Assembly: GCA_015478575.1 (NCBI GenBank)
Contig: JADMIN010000110.1
Span: 1 to 7,444 of the forward strand
Length of the DNA: 7,444 nt
Reading direction: 5' to 3'
From: Ktedonobacterales bacterium
GTDB lineage: Bacteria; Chloroflexota; Ktedonobacteria; Ktedonobacterales; JADMIN01
Shown: piece after piece, positions 1 to 5,314 of the stretch
Layout of the letters: each line of letters starts with the position of its first letter
How positions within the stretch are numbered: the stretch's first letter is position 1
The notes under the pieces: generated by a model
Seen by the model: only the letters and a program-made list of their open reading frames with translations
The model's database searches: none
What the model was told of the DNA's origin: nothing
Translations under genes and position numbers: made by a program

Positions 1-143
1 GTGCAGCGCAGTGTGGTCTCTGGCGTGCGCACATCATAGACGCCGCGGCTGCCCGCGACGATCAGCCCCTCGGCCAGTTCATGCTGGCCGCTCGCCTCGC
101 TATCCGTCGCCTGTACCGCTTGTGAACGAGATGTGTTGCTCAA
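1..143 (-). CDS. rsgA: Probable ribosome small subunit-dependent GTPase A, N-terminus (partial)
   Basis: This is the first 47 codons of a minus-strand gene that runs off the left edge. After about 22 polar residues the translation enters a stretch beginning ELAEGLIVAG and containing GVYDV and a final LRC. The spacing of EG, the central G, DV and RC matches the start of the N-terminal OB-fold of RsgA (E. coli RsgA has EGIVISRFG, then ADV and HRC). RsgA is a circularly permuted GTPase that acts late in maturation of the 30S subunit; its GTPase motifs would lie outside the window, so the call rests on the OB-fold pattern alone. The start is a TTG at 143, chosen because AGGGAG lies nine bases upstream. 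An in-frame GTG at 185 is possible but has a poorer ribosome site. The gene follows a terminator at 281-310, so it probably has its own promoter. Confidence 0.55.
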   Translation of the reverse strand, partial: MSNTSRSQAVQATDSEASGQHELAEGLIVAGSRGVYDVRTPETTLRC

Positions 144-152
144 CGTGAATCG

Positions 153-158
153 CTCCCT
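153..158 (-). promoter_or_regulatory. Ribosome binding site deciding the TTG start of rsgA
   Basis: The minus strand reads AGGGAG here, nine bases before the TTG at 143. There is no in-frame ATG nearby, so this site is the main argument for the TTG start. Confidence 0.5.
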
Positions 159-274
159 GAAATATGGGCTGGCAGTGAAAGCCACGCCTGAGATGGCCGT
201 TGGCGGTGCGATCCGCTCGCGCGGAGATGTGCCAGCGGTCTCACGACACGCGCGGCCATCTGGTCAGCCGCGCG

Positions 275-310
275 GGCAACAAAAAACCGGCGAGCCGCTG
301 CCCGCCGGTT
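275..310 (-). terminator. Rho-independent terminator, minus strand
   Basis: A perfect 8-bp inverted repeat (AACCGGCG at 285-292 with CGCCGGTT at 303-310, loop of ten) is followed on the minus strand by a run of T: TTTTTTGTTG including the last stem bases. It lies 28 bases after the stop of the small ORF at 338-454 and before rsgA. It either ends the small-ORF transcript or acts as an attenuator ahead of rsgA. Confidence 0.75.
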
Positions 311-337
311 GTGCGTGTGGCCTCCAACGCTTGCTCT

Positions 338-454
338 TCATCCATCCCACGGACGGAATGCCGAAGTGGCGCCCCAAGGAGCGGCCTGATCGCTCTTATG
401 GTGGAGGATGCGGCGGCGGCGCTGGCCACGAAGCACACGTGCGGACATGCTCAT
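338..454 (-). CDS. Candidate 38-residue basic protein, unknown
   Basis: This short minus-strand ORF begins at an ATG seven bases after GAAGGAGGG, one of the strongest ribosome sites in the window. It ends in TGA, and 28 bases later a clear Rho-independent terminator follows. The product would be basic in its middle (a run of four Arg near residues 12-15, then His-His-Lys), with a Trp-containing C-terminal half and no hydrophobic segment. I do not recognise it. In favour of a real gene are the ribosome site, the terminator and a possible promoter at 558-587, which together make a compact transcription unit. Against it are the short length and Arg-rich low complexity, typical of chance ORFs in GC-rich DNA. 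The unit could instead be a regulatory RNA or an attenuating leader for rsgA. A second in-frame ATG two codons in could also serve as start. Confidence 0.4.
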   Translation of the reverse strand: MSMSARVLRGQRRRRILHHKSDQAAPWGATSAFRPWDG

Positions 455-471
455 CGTCGTACCCTCCTTCT

Positions 472-501
472 CACTACGGAAGCCCTGAAGTAGTGGACTT
501 C
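472..501 (-). promoter_or_regulatory. Two mutually exclusive hairpins ahead of the small ORF
   Basis: CACTAC (472-477) pairs with GTAGTG (490-495), giving a 6-bp stem with a 12-base loop. GAAGT (487-491) pairs with ACTTC (497-501), giving a 5-bp stem with a 5-base loop. They share bases 490-495, so only one can form at a time. The larger one ends two bases from the GAAGGAGGG ribosome site (462-470). This could be a switch, but both stems are short and no known riboswitch class is recognised. Confidence 0.3.
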
Positions 502-557
502 GCTTGTCTTCTCCCATTCGTCGTCACCCGCGTGGCGCGCGCGATTGGGACGCTTGG

Positions 558-587
558 AGTGTACCCGAAAGGAGGGGGCGAGCGCAA
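558..587 (-). promoter_or_regulatory. Possible promoter for the small-ORF unit
   Basis: On the minus strand TTGCGC (587-582) and TACACT (563-558) are 18 bp apart, a fair but not strong sigma-70-like match. A transcript would start near 551 and include both hairpins, the small ORF and the terminator. Confidence 0.3.
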
Positions 588-651
588 GGCGCCGCGCATG
601 TTTCCACAAGGATGGAGAGATACCGGGCTGACAGAGGCGTTATAACGGCCA

Positions 652-688
652 GGAACGACAAAGGGGCGCCCCCAGTGAGGAACGCCCC
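652..688 (-). terminator. Likely terminator after the cupredoxin gene
   Basis: GGGGCG (663-668) and CGCCCC (683-688) form a 6-bp GC stem with a 14-base loop. On the minus strand it is followed by TTTGTCGTT. It begins 24 bases beyond the cupredoxin stop codon. The T tract is interrupted, so termination may be partial. Confidence 0.55.
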
Positions 689-711
689 AGACCTGCTGCT
701 CGCACGCTTCG

Positions 712-1140
712 TTATTGCGCCTTCACGTCAATGTACATGTTCGGATGAACGGTGCAGATGACATGGAAGGTGCCCGCCTTCGGGAAGGTGATGTCCATCT
801 TGTTGTTGCCCTGGAACGTCACGCCAGCGCCATAGAGTTGGGTTGGGCCGTCCCCCGACTTGGCGCAGGTGCCCGCACCGCCGCCGCCGTTGCCCGTGCC
901 GATGCAGACGATATGGTAGCCGCCGCCATTCACGGTATCGTCAAAACTCACCGGTGAATTGAGCTTCACGCCGATGCTGTTCTGGGTGAAGTTGGACGCG
1001 GTCATACCAATGGTCGTGCCCTGCGGAAAGCTGGGGCCGCTCGACGTGCCGCCCGATCCGCCCGCGCTCTTGCCACAGCCGGCGAGGAGCAGCGCGCCGA
1101 CCGCGACCAGTGGGAAAATAAATACCGTGAGCTTCTTCAT
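712..1140 (-). CDS. Lipoprotein cupredoxin (type 1 copper protein, amicyanin/plastocyanin-like)
   Basis: The product is 142 residues: an export signal with lipobox LAGC (lipidated Cys22), a Gly/Ser linker to about residue 36, then a small cupredoxin domain. All four type 1 copper ligands are visible: His76 in GGYHIV, then Cys129, His132 and Met135 in CTVHPNM. The short C-x2-H-x2-M loop is the amicyanin spacing, tighter than in azurin. Such proteins carry single electrons on the outer face of the membrane. Lying beside a caa3 oxidase locus, it may feed that oxidase or receive electrons from a quinol-oxidising complex; this is inference. An unusual Gly-rich insertion after the His ligand carries Cys79 and Cys92, which might form a disulfide. 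The start is the ATG at 1140, with GAAGGG nine bases upstream. An ATG 13 codons earlier would put an unsuited extension before the signal peptide. It is probably transcribed separately from the regulator 365 bases upstream, although read-through is possible. Confidence 0.85.
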   Translation of the reverse strand: MKKLTVFIFPLVAVGALLLAGCGKSAGGSGGTSSGPSFPQGTTIGMTASNFTQNSIGVKLNSPVSFDDTVNGGGYHIVCIGTGNGGGGAGTCAKSGDGPTQLYGAGVTFQGNNKMDITFPKAGTFHVICTVHPNMYIDVKAQ

Positions 1141-1505
1141 CGCTGTATACCCTTCACTTCTGTTGAGGAACAACTTCAAACGGTCACGGTGATCTTCTTC
1201 TCCGTGAGGCCGCTATTCCCGCGCGCCGCTGAACCGCGTGTCGCTCGGATGCCCCCTGATCTTCCCGCGCACACCTCGCGCAGTGCGGATGGCGTGCCGA
1301 TAACGGGGCCAGGAGAAACTATAGCAAATGGTGGCCATGCCGCGTCATCGGGGCAACGCCCCATTTCATGGCTCAGGCATTTGCCCGATAGCCCATCTCA
1401 CCGCCTGAGAGCGCGATAGCCGTTCGTCCTTGCCCGTGGTGCCCCGCTCTTGCCTGCCCGCTCTTGCCTGCCCGCTTTGGGCCGCCGCGCCGCGTATGCT
1501 GGCGG
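1141..1505. other. Intergenic region between regulator and cupredoxin genes
   Basis: I see no convincing gene in these 365 bases. On the minus strand TATAGT (1323-1318) is the best -10 box for the cupredoxin gene; only a weak ATGACG lies 19 bp upstream as a -35, and the leader would be about 170 bases. A hairpin TCACGG (1184-1189) / CCGTGA (1202-1207) falls in that leader. Other inverted repeats are GGGGC-AAC-GCCCC (1350-1362) and CTCAGGC/GCCTGAG (1372-1378, 1403-1409). None has a T tract, so no clear terminator follows the regulator gene. A tandem repeat is listed separately. Confidence 0.5.
1443..1476. repeat. 14-bp tandem repeat, 2.4 copies
   Basis: CCCGCTCTTGCCTG occurs exactly at 1443-1456 and 1457-1470, and a third copy begins at 1471 and breaks off after six bases. 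It lies in non-coding DNA 30 bases beyond the regulator stop codon and close to the 18-bp repeat array, so this short stretch seems prone to replication slippage. Confidence 0.8.
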
Positions 1506-3212
1506 TTACTCGCGCACCACAGGTGACTCGCGCACCACAGGTGACTCGCGCACCACAGGTGACTCGCGCACCAAGCGATAGCCCACCCCCGGCACGGTCA
1601 GAATGTAGCGCGGATGTGCCGGGTCTGGCTCGATCTTACGCCGCAGCCGCCGCACATACACCCACACGAACTCCACCTCGTGGTGGTAGGCCGGCCCCCA
1701 GACGCGCTCGAGCAGCACCTCGTGCGAGAGCACCATGCCCGCATGCCGTGCCAGCACGCGCAGCAGCTTAAACTCCGTCTTGCTCAATGACACTATTTGG
1801 TTGCCCCGTGTCACCATGCGCTGCGCCACGTCAATCGTCAGCTCGCCGCTCACAAAGACCGGCTCCGGCGCCACCAGCGACGCCGTCGGGCTTACTCGTA
1901 GCGCGGCACGAATACGCGCCAGCACCTCCTCGATACTAAAGGGCTTGGCCAGGTAATCACGCGCGCCCAGATTGAGCGCCCGCGCGCACTCCAAGGGGTC
2001 ATGTCGCCGCGCCAACACGATCAACGGGGCTGGCGCGTGCGCCCGCAGCCCTTGCAGTCCCTCAACGCCGCCCACTCCGGGCAGCCCAGCATCTACCAGC
2101 AGCAGATCAGGCTCCTCCAGATCAAGCAGCCGATAGACCTCCGCGCGCTCGCTCGCGATCAGCACCCGATAGTGCTCGGCCTCGAGATTGGCCCGCAGGT
2201 AGCGTGCCATGTGGACATCAGCCTCGGCCACCAGCACGATCTGGCGCGCGCGCGCCAGTGGCAGGCGCGCCGGTGCCGGGGCCGCCATCATCTCCACAGC
2301 GGCGGCCATCTGGGCGTCTTCACCCGCCAAACGTTTGCCAGGGGGCACCAGCGGCCATGCCGCGAAGGTCGTCATGCCAGGCGTGCCCTCGTGCGGCTCT
2401 GCCCAGATATGCCCACCATGCGCCTCCACGATGGCGCGAGCGAGCGCGAGGCCCAGGCCACCGTTGAGCACGACATCCTCGCGGCCCTCGATCCGCGCGA
2501 ACGGCTCGAAGAGCTGATCGAGCTGCCCCGCCGCCACCGACCGCATCTGCTGGCGCACGCTCACGACGACCTGCTCATGGCGTGGGCGCACACTCACGCG
2601 AATGCTGCCACCCTGTGGCGTGAGCTTCACCGCCTGCTCCAGCAAGAGCGTGAGCGCCTGCTCCACCCGTTGCTCATCGGCGATAATGGCGGGGACCTCG
2701 CCTGGCAGCGCCAACTCGAACGTATGCTGGGGCGCGCGCGGCTTCCACGTGGGAATGATGCCCATGAGCACGTCGCCCAACTCGACGGGCGCGGCCCGCA
2801 GTTCGCCCGTGCCCCCCTGGAGGTGGCAGAGCGCGGTGAGCGCCGTCAGCGCCGCGCGAATCTCATCGGCCTCATGACCGATCTGTTGGATGGTATGGCG
2901 CTGAAGTGCGGGGTCGCTCGAGCGCGGAGACAGTTCCAGCGACGGCAGCGCGCCCTGAATCGCGGCCAGCGGGCGTTCCAGCGCGCGCGCGACCGTAGCG
3001 ACCAACTCAGTGAGCGTCGCCGTGGCCGCGCGCGCGCGCGCCTCGGCATACGCGTCGGGATGCGCGCTGTCACGCTCCCGTGCGTCTGGCGCGGTGGCGC
3101 TCGCCTCGCCGTCCGCCTGGCTGACCGCCACGGCCTGATGGGGACGCGCGGCGTGCCCCGGAGTGGCGTGCCCCGGCGTCTCGGGCCGCTCATGCGCAAT
3201 CTCGTGTGACAC
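1506..3212 (-). CDS. Histidine pseudokinase fused to an atypical OmpR/PhoB-type response regulator
   Basis: The product is 568 residues and soluble, with no membrane segment. Layout: polar N-terminus (1-60); HisKA-like region (65-130); HATPase-like domain (145-290); receiver (324-440); OmpR/PhoB winged helix (452-549); three VVRESP repeats at the end. Folds are recognisable but key residues are missing. At the H-box the phospho-acceptor His is Arg76 (VARALERPL). The N-box Asn is Gln193 (LEQAVKLTP). The G1 DxGxG motif is replaced by RQQMR (220-224). The F box (LFEPF) and G2 box (GLGLALA) remain. The receiver keeps phospho-acceptor Asp374 and Lys423, but the acidic pair is Glu330-Ala331 and the switch Thr is Ala401. 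The winged helix looks intact, so the protein probably binds DNA without classical phosphorelay. Its gene is divergent from ctaB, whose promoter region carries 11-bp-spaced direct half-sites of the kind this family binds. The start is GTG at 3212 with only weak AGGT upstream; a start further in is possible. Confidence 0.85.
   Translation of the reverse strand: MSHEIAHERPETPGHATPGHAARPHQAVAVSQADGEASATAPDARERDSAHPDAYAEARARAATATLTELVATVARALERPLAAIQGALPSLELSPRSSDPALQRHTIQQIGHEADEIRAALTALTALCHLQGGTGELRAAPVELGDVLMGIIPTWKPRAPQHTFELALPGEVPAIIADEQRVEQALTLLLEQAVKLTPQGGSIRVSVRPRHEQVVVSVRQQMRSVAAGQLDQLFEPFARIEGREDVVLNGGLGLALARAIVEAHGGHIWAEPHEGTPGMTTFAAWPLVPPGKRLAGEDAQMAAAVEMMAAPAPARLPLARARQIVLVAEADVHMARYLRANLEAEHYRVLIASERAEVYRLLDLEEPDLLLVDAGLPGVGGVEGLQGLRAHAPAPLIVLARRHDPLECARALNLGARDYLAKPFSIEEVLARIRAALRVSPTASLVAPEPVFVSGELTIDVAQRMVTRGNQIVSLSKTEFKLLRVLARHAGMVLSHEVLLERVWGPAYHHEVEFVWVYVRRLRRKIEPDPAHPRYILTVPGVGYRLVRESPVVRESPVVRESPVVRE
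1508..1573. repeat. 18-bp exact tandem repeat at the 3' end of the regulator gene
   Basis: ACTCGCGCACCACAGGTG is repeated exactly at 1508-1525, 1526-1543 and 1544-1561, with a fourth partial copy at 1562-1573. In the gene it encodes VVRESP units that end at the stop codon. Being a multiple of three, it can gain or lose copies without breaking the frame. The lack of differences between copies suggests recent expansion. Confidence 0.9.
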
Positions 3213-3233
3213 GACGGTGAAGACCTAACCTAT

Positions 3234-3250
3234 CCCTTACAATACTCCTG
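3234..3250 (-). promoter_or_regulatory. Variant of the shared cox element upstream of the regulator
   Basis: The minus strand reads CAGGAGTATTGTAAGGG, resembling the 18-bp element upstream of ctaB and coxB, but with one extra base, so the AGG half-sites are 12 rather than 11 bp apart. It lies 22-38 bases before the regulator start. It could be an autoregulatory site, but the off spacing makes this weak. Confidence 0.3.
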
Positions 3251-3269
3251 TTGAGCATATCTCTCCGGT

Positions 3270-3298
3270 ACTATACCGTGGCCATGCCACCCCGGCAA
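3270..3298 (-). promoter_or_regulatory. Candidate sigma-70 promoter of the regulator gene
   Basis: On the minus strand TTGCCG (3298-3293) and TATAGT (3275-3270) are separated by exactly 17 bp. Transcription would start near 3263, leaving a leader of about 50 bases before the GTG at 3212. Confidence 0.5.
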
Positions 3299-3333
3299 CT
3301 GGCCCACCATCTCGCTGGACCCCGCCGAGCGTG

Positions 3334-3397
3334 TTCAGGGAATTGTTAGGGAGTGGCCTTCCTCCGCAAGGTGGATGTCAGGTTCATACGTTATACT
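3334..3397 (+). promoter_or_regulatory. ctaB promoter with four phased AGG half-sites
   Basis: The 18-bp element TTCAGGGAATTGTTAGGG (3334-3351) is followed by CAAGG (3367-3371), GTCAGG (3377-3382) and a -10 box TATACT (3392-3397). There is no good -35 box. The four AGG triplets are spaced 11, 21 and 11 bp, and the only AGG triplets in this stretch are these four. The last pair covers the -35 position and ends nine bases before the -10 box, much as pho boxes replace -35 in PhoB-activated promoters. The coxB upstream region has the same arrangement at the same distances. The binding protein is not shown; the neighbouring winged-helix regulator is the natural candidate. Confidence 0.6.
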
Positions 3398-3470
3398 CCC
3401 AGAGACCATGCGTTCAATGCGCATCAAGTGTTTTGAGCGCACCATCGGACCCGGAAGGGAAACACACACT

Positions 3471-4370
3471 ATGCAGAAGGTGAGCGTGGTTCGCGCGCCG
3501 ACGTGGCGCGCCACCATCTCCGCGTATGTCAATCTCATGAAGCCGCACGTCACCGTGTTGCTGCTCGGTACCACGCTGGCGGCGATGACGGTGGCGGCGG
3601 GCGGCATGCCCCCCTTTGGTCTGGTCGTCGCGACGATGCTCGGTGGGCTGATGGCGGCGGGCAGCGCCAATTGCATCAACTGCTACTGGGATCGCGACAT
3701 TGACCTCATCATGAGCCGCACGCGCAATCGGACACTGCCCGCGCACCGCATACCGGAGACGCACGCGCTGATCTTCGGCCTCGGCCTGGGCATCTCCTCC
3801 TTCGCGCTCTTCGCGCTCTTCGTCAATCCGCTCAGCGCCGCCCTCGCGGTCTCCGCCATCCTCTTCTATATCCTGGTCTATACCATGTGGCTCAAACGCA
3901 CAACGCCCCAGAACATCGTGATCGGCGGCGCGGCGGGTGCCGTGCCCGTCCTGATCGGGTGGGCGGCGGTGACCAACTCCATCAGCCTCTCGGCGATCTG
4001 GATGTTCCTCATCATCTTCCTCTGGACACCGCCCCATTTCTGGGCGCTCTCCCTCCTGCTAAAGAAGGACTACGAGCGCGCGGGCGTGCCGATGCTGCCC
4101 GTCGTGGTGGGCGAGGCGGAGACGTACCGGCAGATCCTGCTCTACAGCCTGCTACTACTGGCCGCGACGCTGGTGCTCTTCGCGACGCAGGCGATGGGCT
4201 ACCTGTATCTCGCGGTTGCCGTGATGTTGGGGGCCGGCATGCTGCTGCTCAGCATACGCCTCCTGCGTGAGCGCACACTGAGCAGCGCGCGCACGCTCTT
4301 CTGGTTCTCGAACTACTACCTCGCGCTGCTCTTCGCCGCGATGGTCATTGATCGCGTGGTTCGCTCGTGA
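3471..4370 (+). CDS. ctaB: Protoheme IX farnesyltransferase (heme O synthase)
   Basis: This integral membrane prenyltransferase of the UbiA superfamily adds a farnesyl group to heme B to make heme O, the precursor of the heme A used by aa3/caa3 oxidases. At 299 residues it has the usual size. Visible motifs are the first Asp-rich site N70-x3-D74-x3-D78 followed by MSRTRNRTLP, the Y137...LKRTTPQN segment with IGGAAGAVPVLIGW, and FLWTPPHFW (183-191) followed by KKDYERAGVPMLP. The chain is otherwise mostly hydrophobic helices. The start is the ATG at 3471, with GGAAGGGA ten bases upstream; in-frame ATGs at 3375 and 3408 lack a good ribosome site, and 3375 lies upstream of the predicted -10 box. 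The SCO gene follows 37 bases after the stop, so the two probably share a transcript. No heme A synthase (ctaA) gene is in the window. Confidence 0.95.
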   Translation: MQKVSVVRAPTWRATISAYVNLMKPHVTVLLLGTTLAAMTVAAGGMPPFGLVVATMLGGLMAAGSANCINCYWDRDIDLIMSRTRNRTLPAHRIPETHALIFGLGLGISSFALFALFVNPLSAALAVSAILFYILVYTMWLKRTTPQNIVIGGAAGAVPVLIGWAAVTNSISLSAIWMFLIIFLWTPPHFWALSLLLKKDYERAGVPMLPVVVGEAETYRQILLYSLLLLAATLVLFATQAMGYLYLAVAVMLGAGMLLLSIRLLRERTLSSARTLFWFSNYYLALLFAAMVIDRVVRS

Positions 4371-4407
4371 GGCGGGCACCAAGGCGCCTAGAAGTCGAGG
4401 CGCGCAT

Positions 4408-5016
4408 ATGAAGCTGCGCACGGTCTCACGCGGTATCGTGGCCGCGCTAGTGGTCGTGGTGGGGGTCATCGTCCTCATCCATAATCGCCAAGCGCAGAGC
4501 TTCGCCGCTCCACAACTGGTGGGCAACGATCTGGGCGCCACCGTCGCGCCTGGCTTCCAGCTCACCGACCAGACGGGAGCGCCTGTCTCACTGCAACAGT
4601 TGCGCGGGCATCCCGCGGTGGTGGCATTCCTCTACACCCACTGCCCCGACCAATGCCCGCTCATGGCGGAAAAGCTGCGCCTGACCACGCGGCAGTTAGG
4701 CGCGCGTGCCACCGATGTGCGCTGGATCGCCGTCAGTGTGGATCCCGTGGGGGATACACCCGCCTCGGCGGCGGCCTTCATCCAGACGCACCAGTTGAGC
4801 GGGCTGCGCTATCTGCTCGGCGCGCGGCAACAACTCGCGCCAGTCTGGGCGGCGTACCATATCGAGGTTGACGCGCCTACCGCGAGTGGGCGCGTCGGAC
4901 ACACAGGAGGTCTCTACGTGATTGATGCGCGCGGGCGCGAGCGCGTCTATCTCGATCCATCGTTCGATCCCAAGGCACTCGCTAGTGACCTGCGGGCGCT
5001 GCTCGCTGGCGCGTAG
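4408..5016 (+). CDS. SCO1/SenC family copper chaperone for cytochrome oxidase
   Basis: The product is 202 residues with one N-terminal membrane segment (about 9-25), which anchors a thioredoxin-fold domain on the outer side. The copper site of the family is complete: Cys79 and Cys83 in THCPDQCPLM, and His165 in GHTGG. SCO proteins bind copper and deliver it to, or reduce, the CuA centre of oxidase subunit II, whose gene is next downstream. SVDPVGDTP (110-118) is another family hallmark. The start is the ATG at 4408 with CGAGG seven bases upstream; an upstream in-frame start at 4348 would overlap ctaB and add 20 polar residues before the anchor. It appears to form an operon with ctaB. No clear terminator is visible after its TAG. 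Confidence 0.92.
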   Translation: MKLRTVSRGIVAALVVVVGVIVLIHNRQAQSFAAPQLVGNDLGATVAPGFQLTDQTGAPVSLQQLRGHPAVVAFLYTHCPDQCPLMAEKLRLTTRQLGARATDVRWIAVSVDPVGDTPASAAAFIQTHQLSGLRYLLGARQQLAPVWAAYHIEVDAPTASGRVGHTGGLYVIDARGRERVYLDPSFDPKALASDLRALLAGA

Positions 5017-5065
5017 ACGCGGCGCGTAGCGGGCAGGCCTACACCGAACTGACCAGGGCCATTCT

Positions 5066-5129
5066 TTCAGGCAATTGTCAGGGCGATTGGTCCCGCTGAT
5101 AGGGCATCGTGAGGCGCGGCGGCTATGCT
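5066..5129 (+). promoter_or_regulatory. coxB promoter with the same four phased AGG half-sites
   Basis: TTCAGGCAATTGTCAGGG (5066-5083) matches the ctaB element at 16 of 18 bases. It is followed by ATAGG (5099-5103), GTGAGG (5109-5114) and a -10-like TATGCT (5124-5129). The AGG spacings (11, 21, 11) and the 40 bp from the 18-mer to the -10 box are identical to those upstream of ctaB, although the intervening bases mostly differ (16 of 40 match). This points to selection on spacing. The start of transcription would be near 5136, some 180 bases before coxB. Confidence 0.6.
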
Positions 5130-5143
5130 CTGCTAGGTGGGAC

Positions 5144-5194
5144 GCATGTCTCGCCTGCTAGCATGTCTCGCCTTCTAGCATGTCTCGCCTGCTG
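5144..5194. repeat. 17-bp tandem repeat, three copies, in the coxB leader
   Basis: GCATGTCTCGCCTGCTA at 5144-5160 is followed by copies at 5161-5177 (one change) and 5178-5194 (one change). They lie just after the predicted coxB transcription start. Each holds an ATG. The first (5146) opens an 11-codon frame, MSRLLACLAF then TAG, with AGGTGG five bases upstream. This may be a leader peptide or chance. The 17-bp period shifts the frame with each copy. Confidence 0.85.
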
Positions 5195-5246
5195 GCCTAC
5201 CTTGTCCGCTGGCGGTGACCTCTCTCTGGCTACGGCTCGCCACGCG

Positions 5247-5266
5247 GCGCGAGTCGCCGCTCGCGC
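5247..5266 (+). other. GC-rich hairpin in the coxB leader
   Basis: GCGCGAG and CTCGCGC form a perfect 7-bp stem around a 6-base loop, 48 bases before the coxB start. Only three T follow (GACGTTTCG), so it is not a strong terminator. It could act in attenuation or mRNA stability. Apart from the promoter element and repeats, I see nothing else in the 298 bases between the SCO gene and coxB. Confidence 0.35.
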
Positions 5267-5314
5267 GACGTTTCGTACATTGTCGTTCCGCTGAAGTGGT
5301 TGAGGATCTGAAGT

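Noticed and set aside
241..438. Minus-strand frame of 65 codons overlapping the small ORF
   Set aside because: It starts at a GTG with no ribosome site and reads through the Rho-independent terminator at 281-310. The 38-codon frame with GAAGGAGGG is the better reading.
133..645. Plus-strand open frame of 170 codons
   Set aside because: It has no ribosome site, a composition like random GC-rich DNA, and it runs across the minus-strand terminator, hairpins and the rsgA start, which explain this region better.
470..650. tRNA or known riboswitch on either strand
   Set aside because: I found no acceptor/T-arm pattern and no signature of a known class. Only short hairpins are supported.
2001..3209. 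Plus-strand open frame of 402 codons
   Set aside because: It is antisense to the regulator, whose domains are clear. Its product is rich in Arg, His and Gln without domains, as expected from the GC-rich complement.
1331..3288. Shared 11-mer GTGGCCATGCC at 1331-1341 and 3278-3288 near TATAGT boxes
   Set aside because: Its distance to the -10 box differs (7 versus 2 bp), it is GC-rich and short, and chance is a fair explanation.
3375..3470. N-terminal extension of ctaB from upstream ATGs
   Set aside because: The extra residues do not belong to the family, lack a good ribosome site and overlap the predicted promoter. The ATG at 3471 has GGAAGGGA.
5144..5194. CRISPR-like repeats
   Set aside because: The copies are directly adjacent with no spacers and only 17 bp long, so this is a tandem repeat. 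The same holds for 1443-1476 and 1508-1573.
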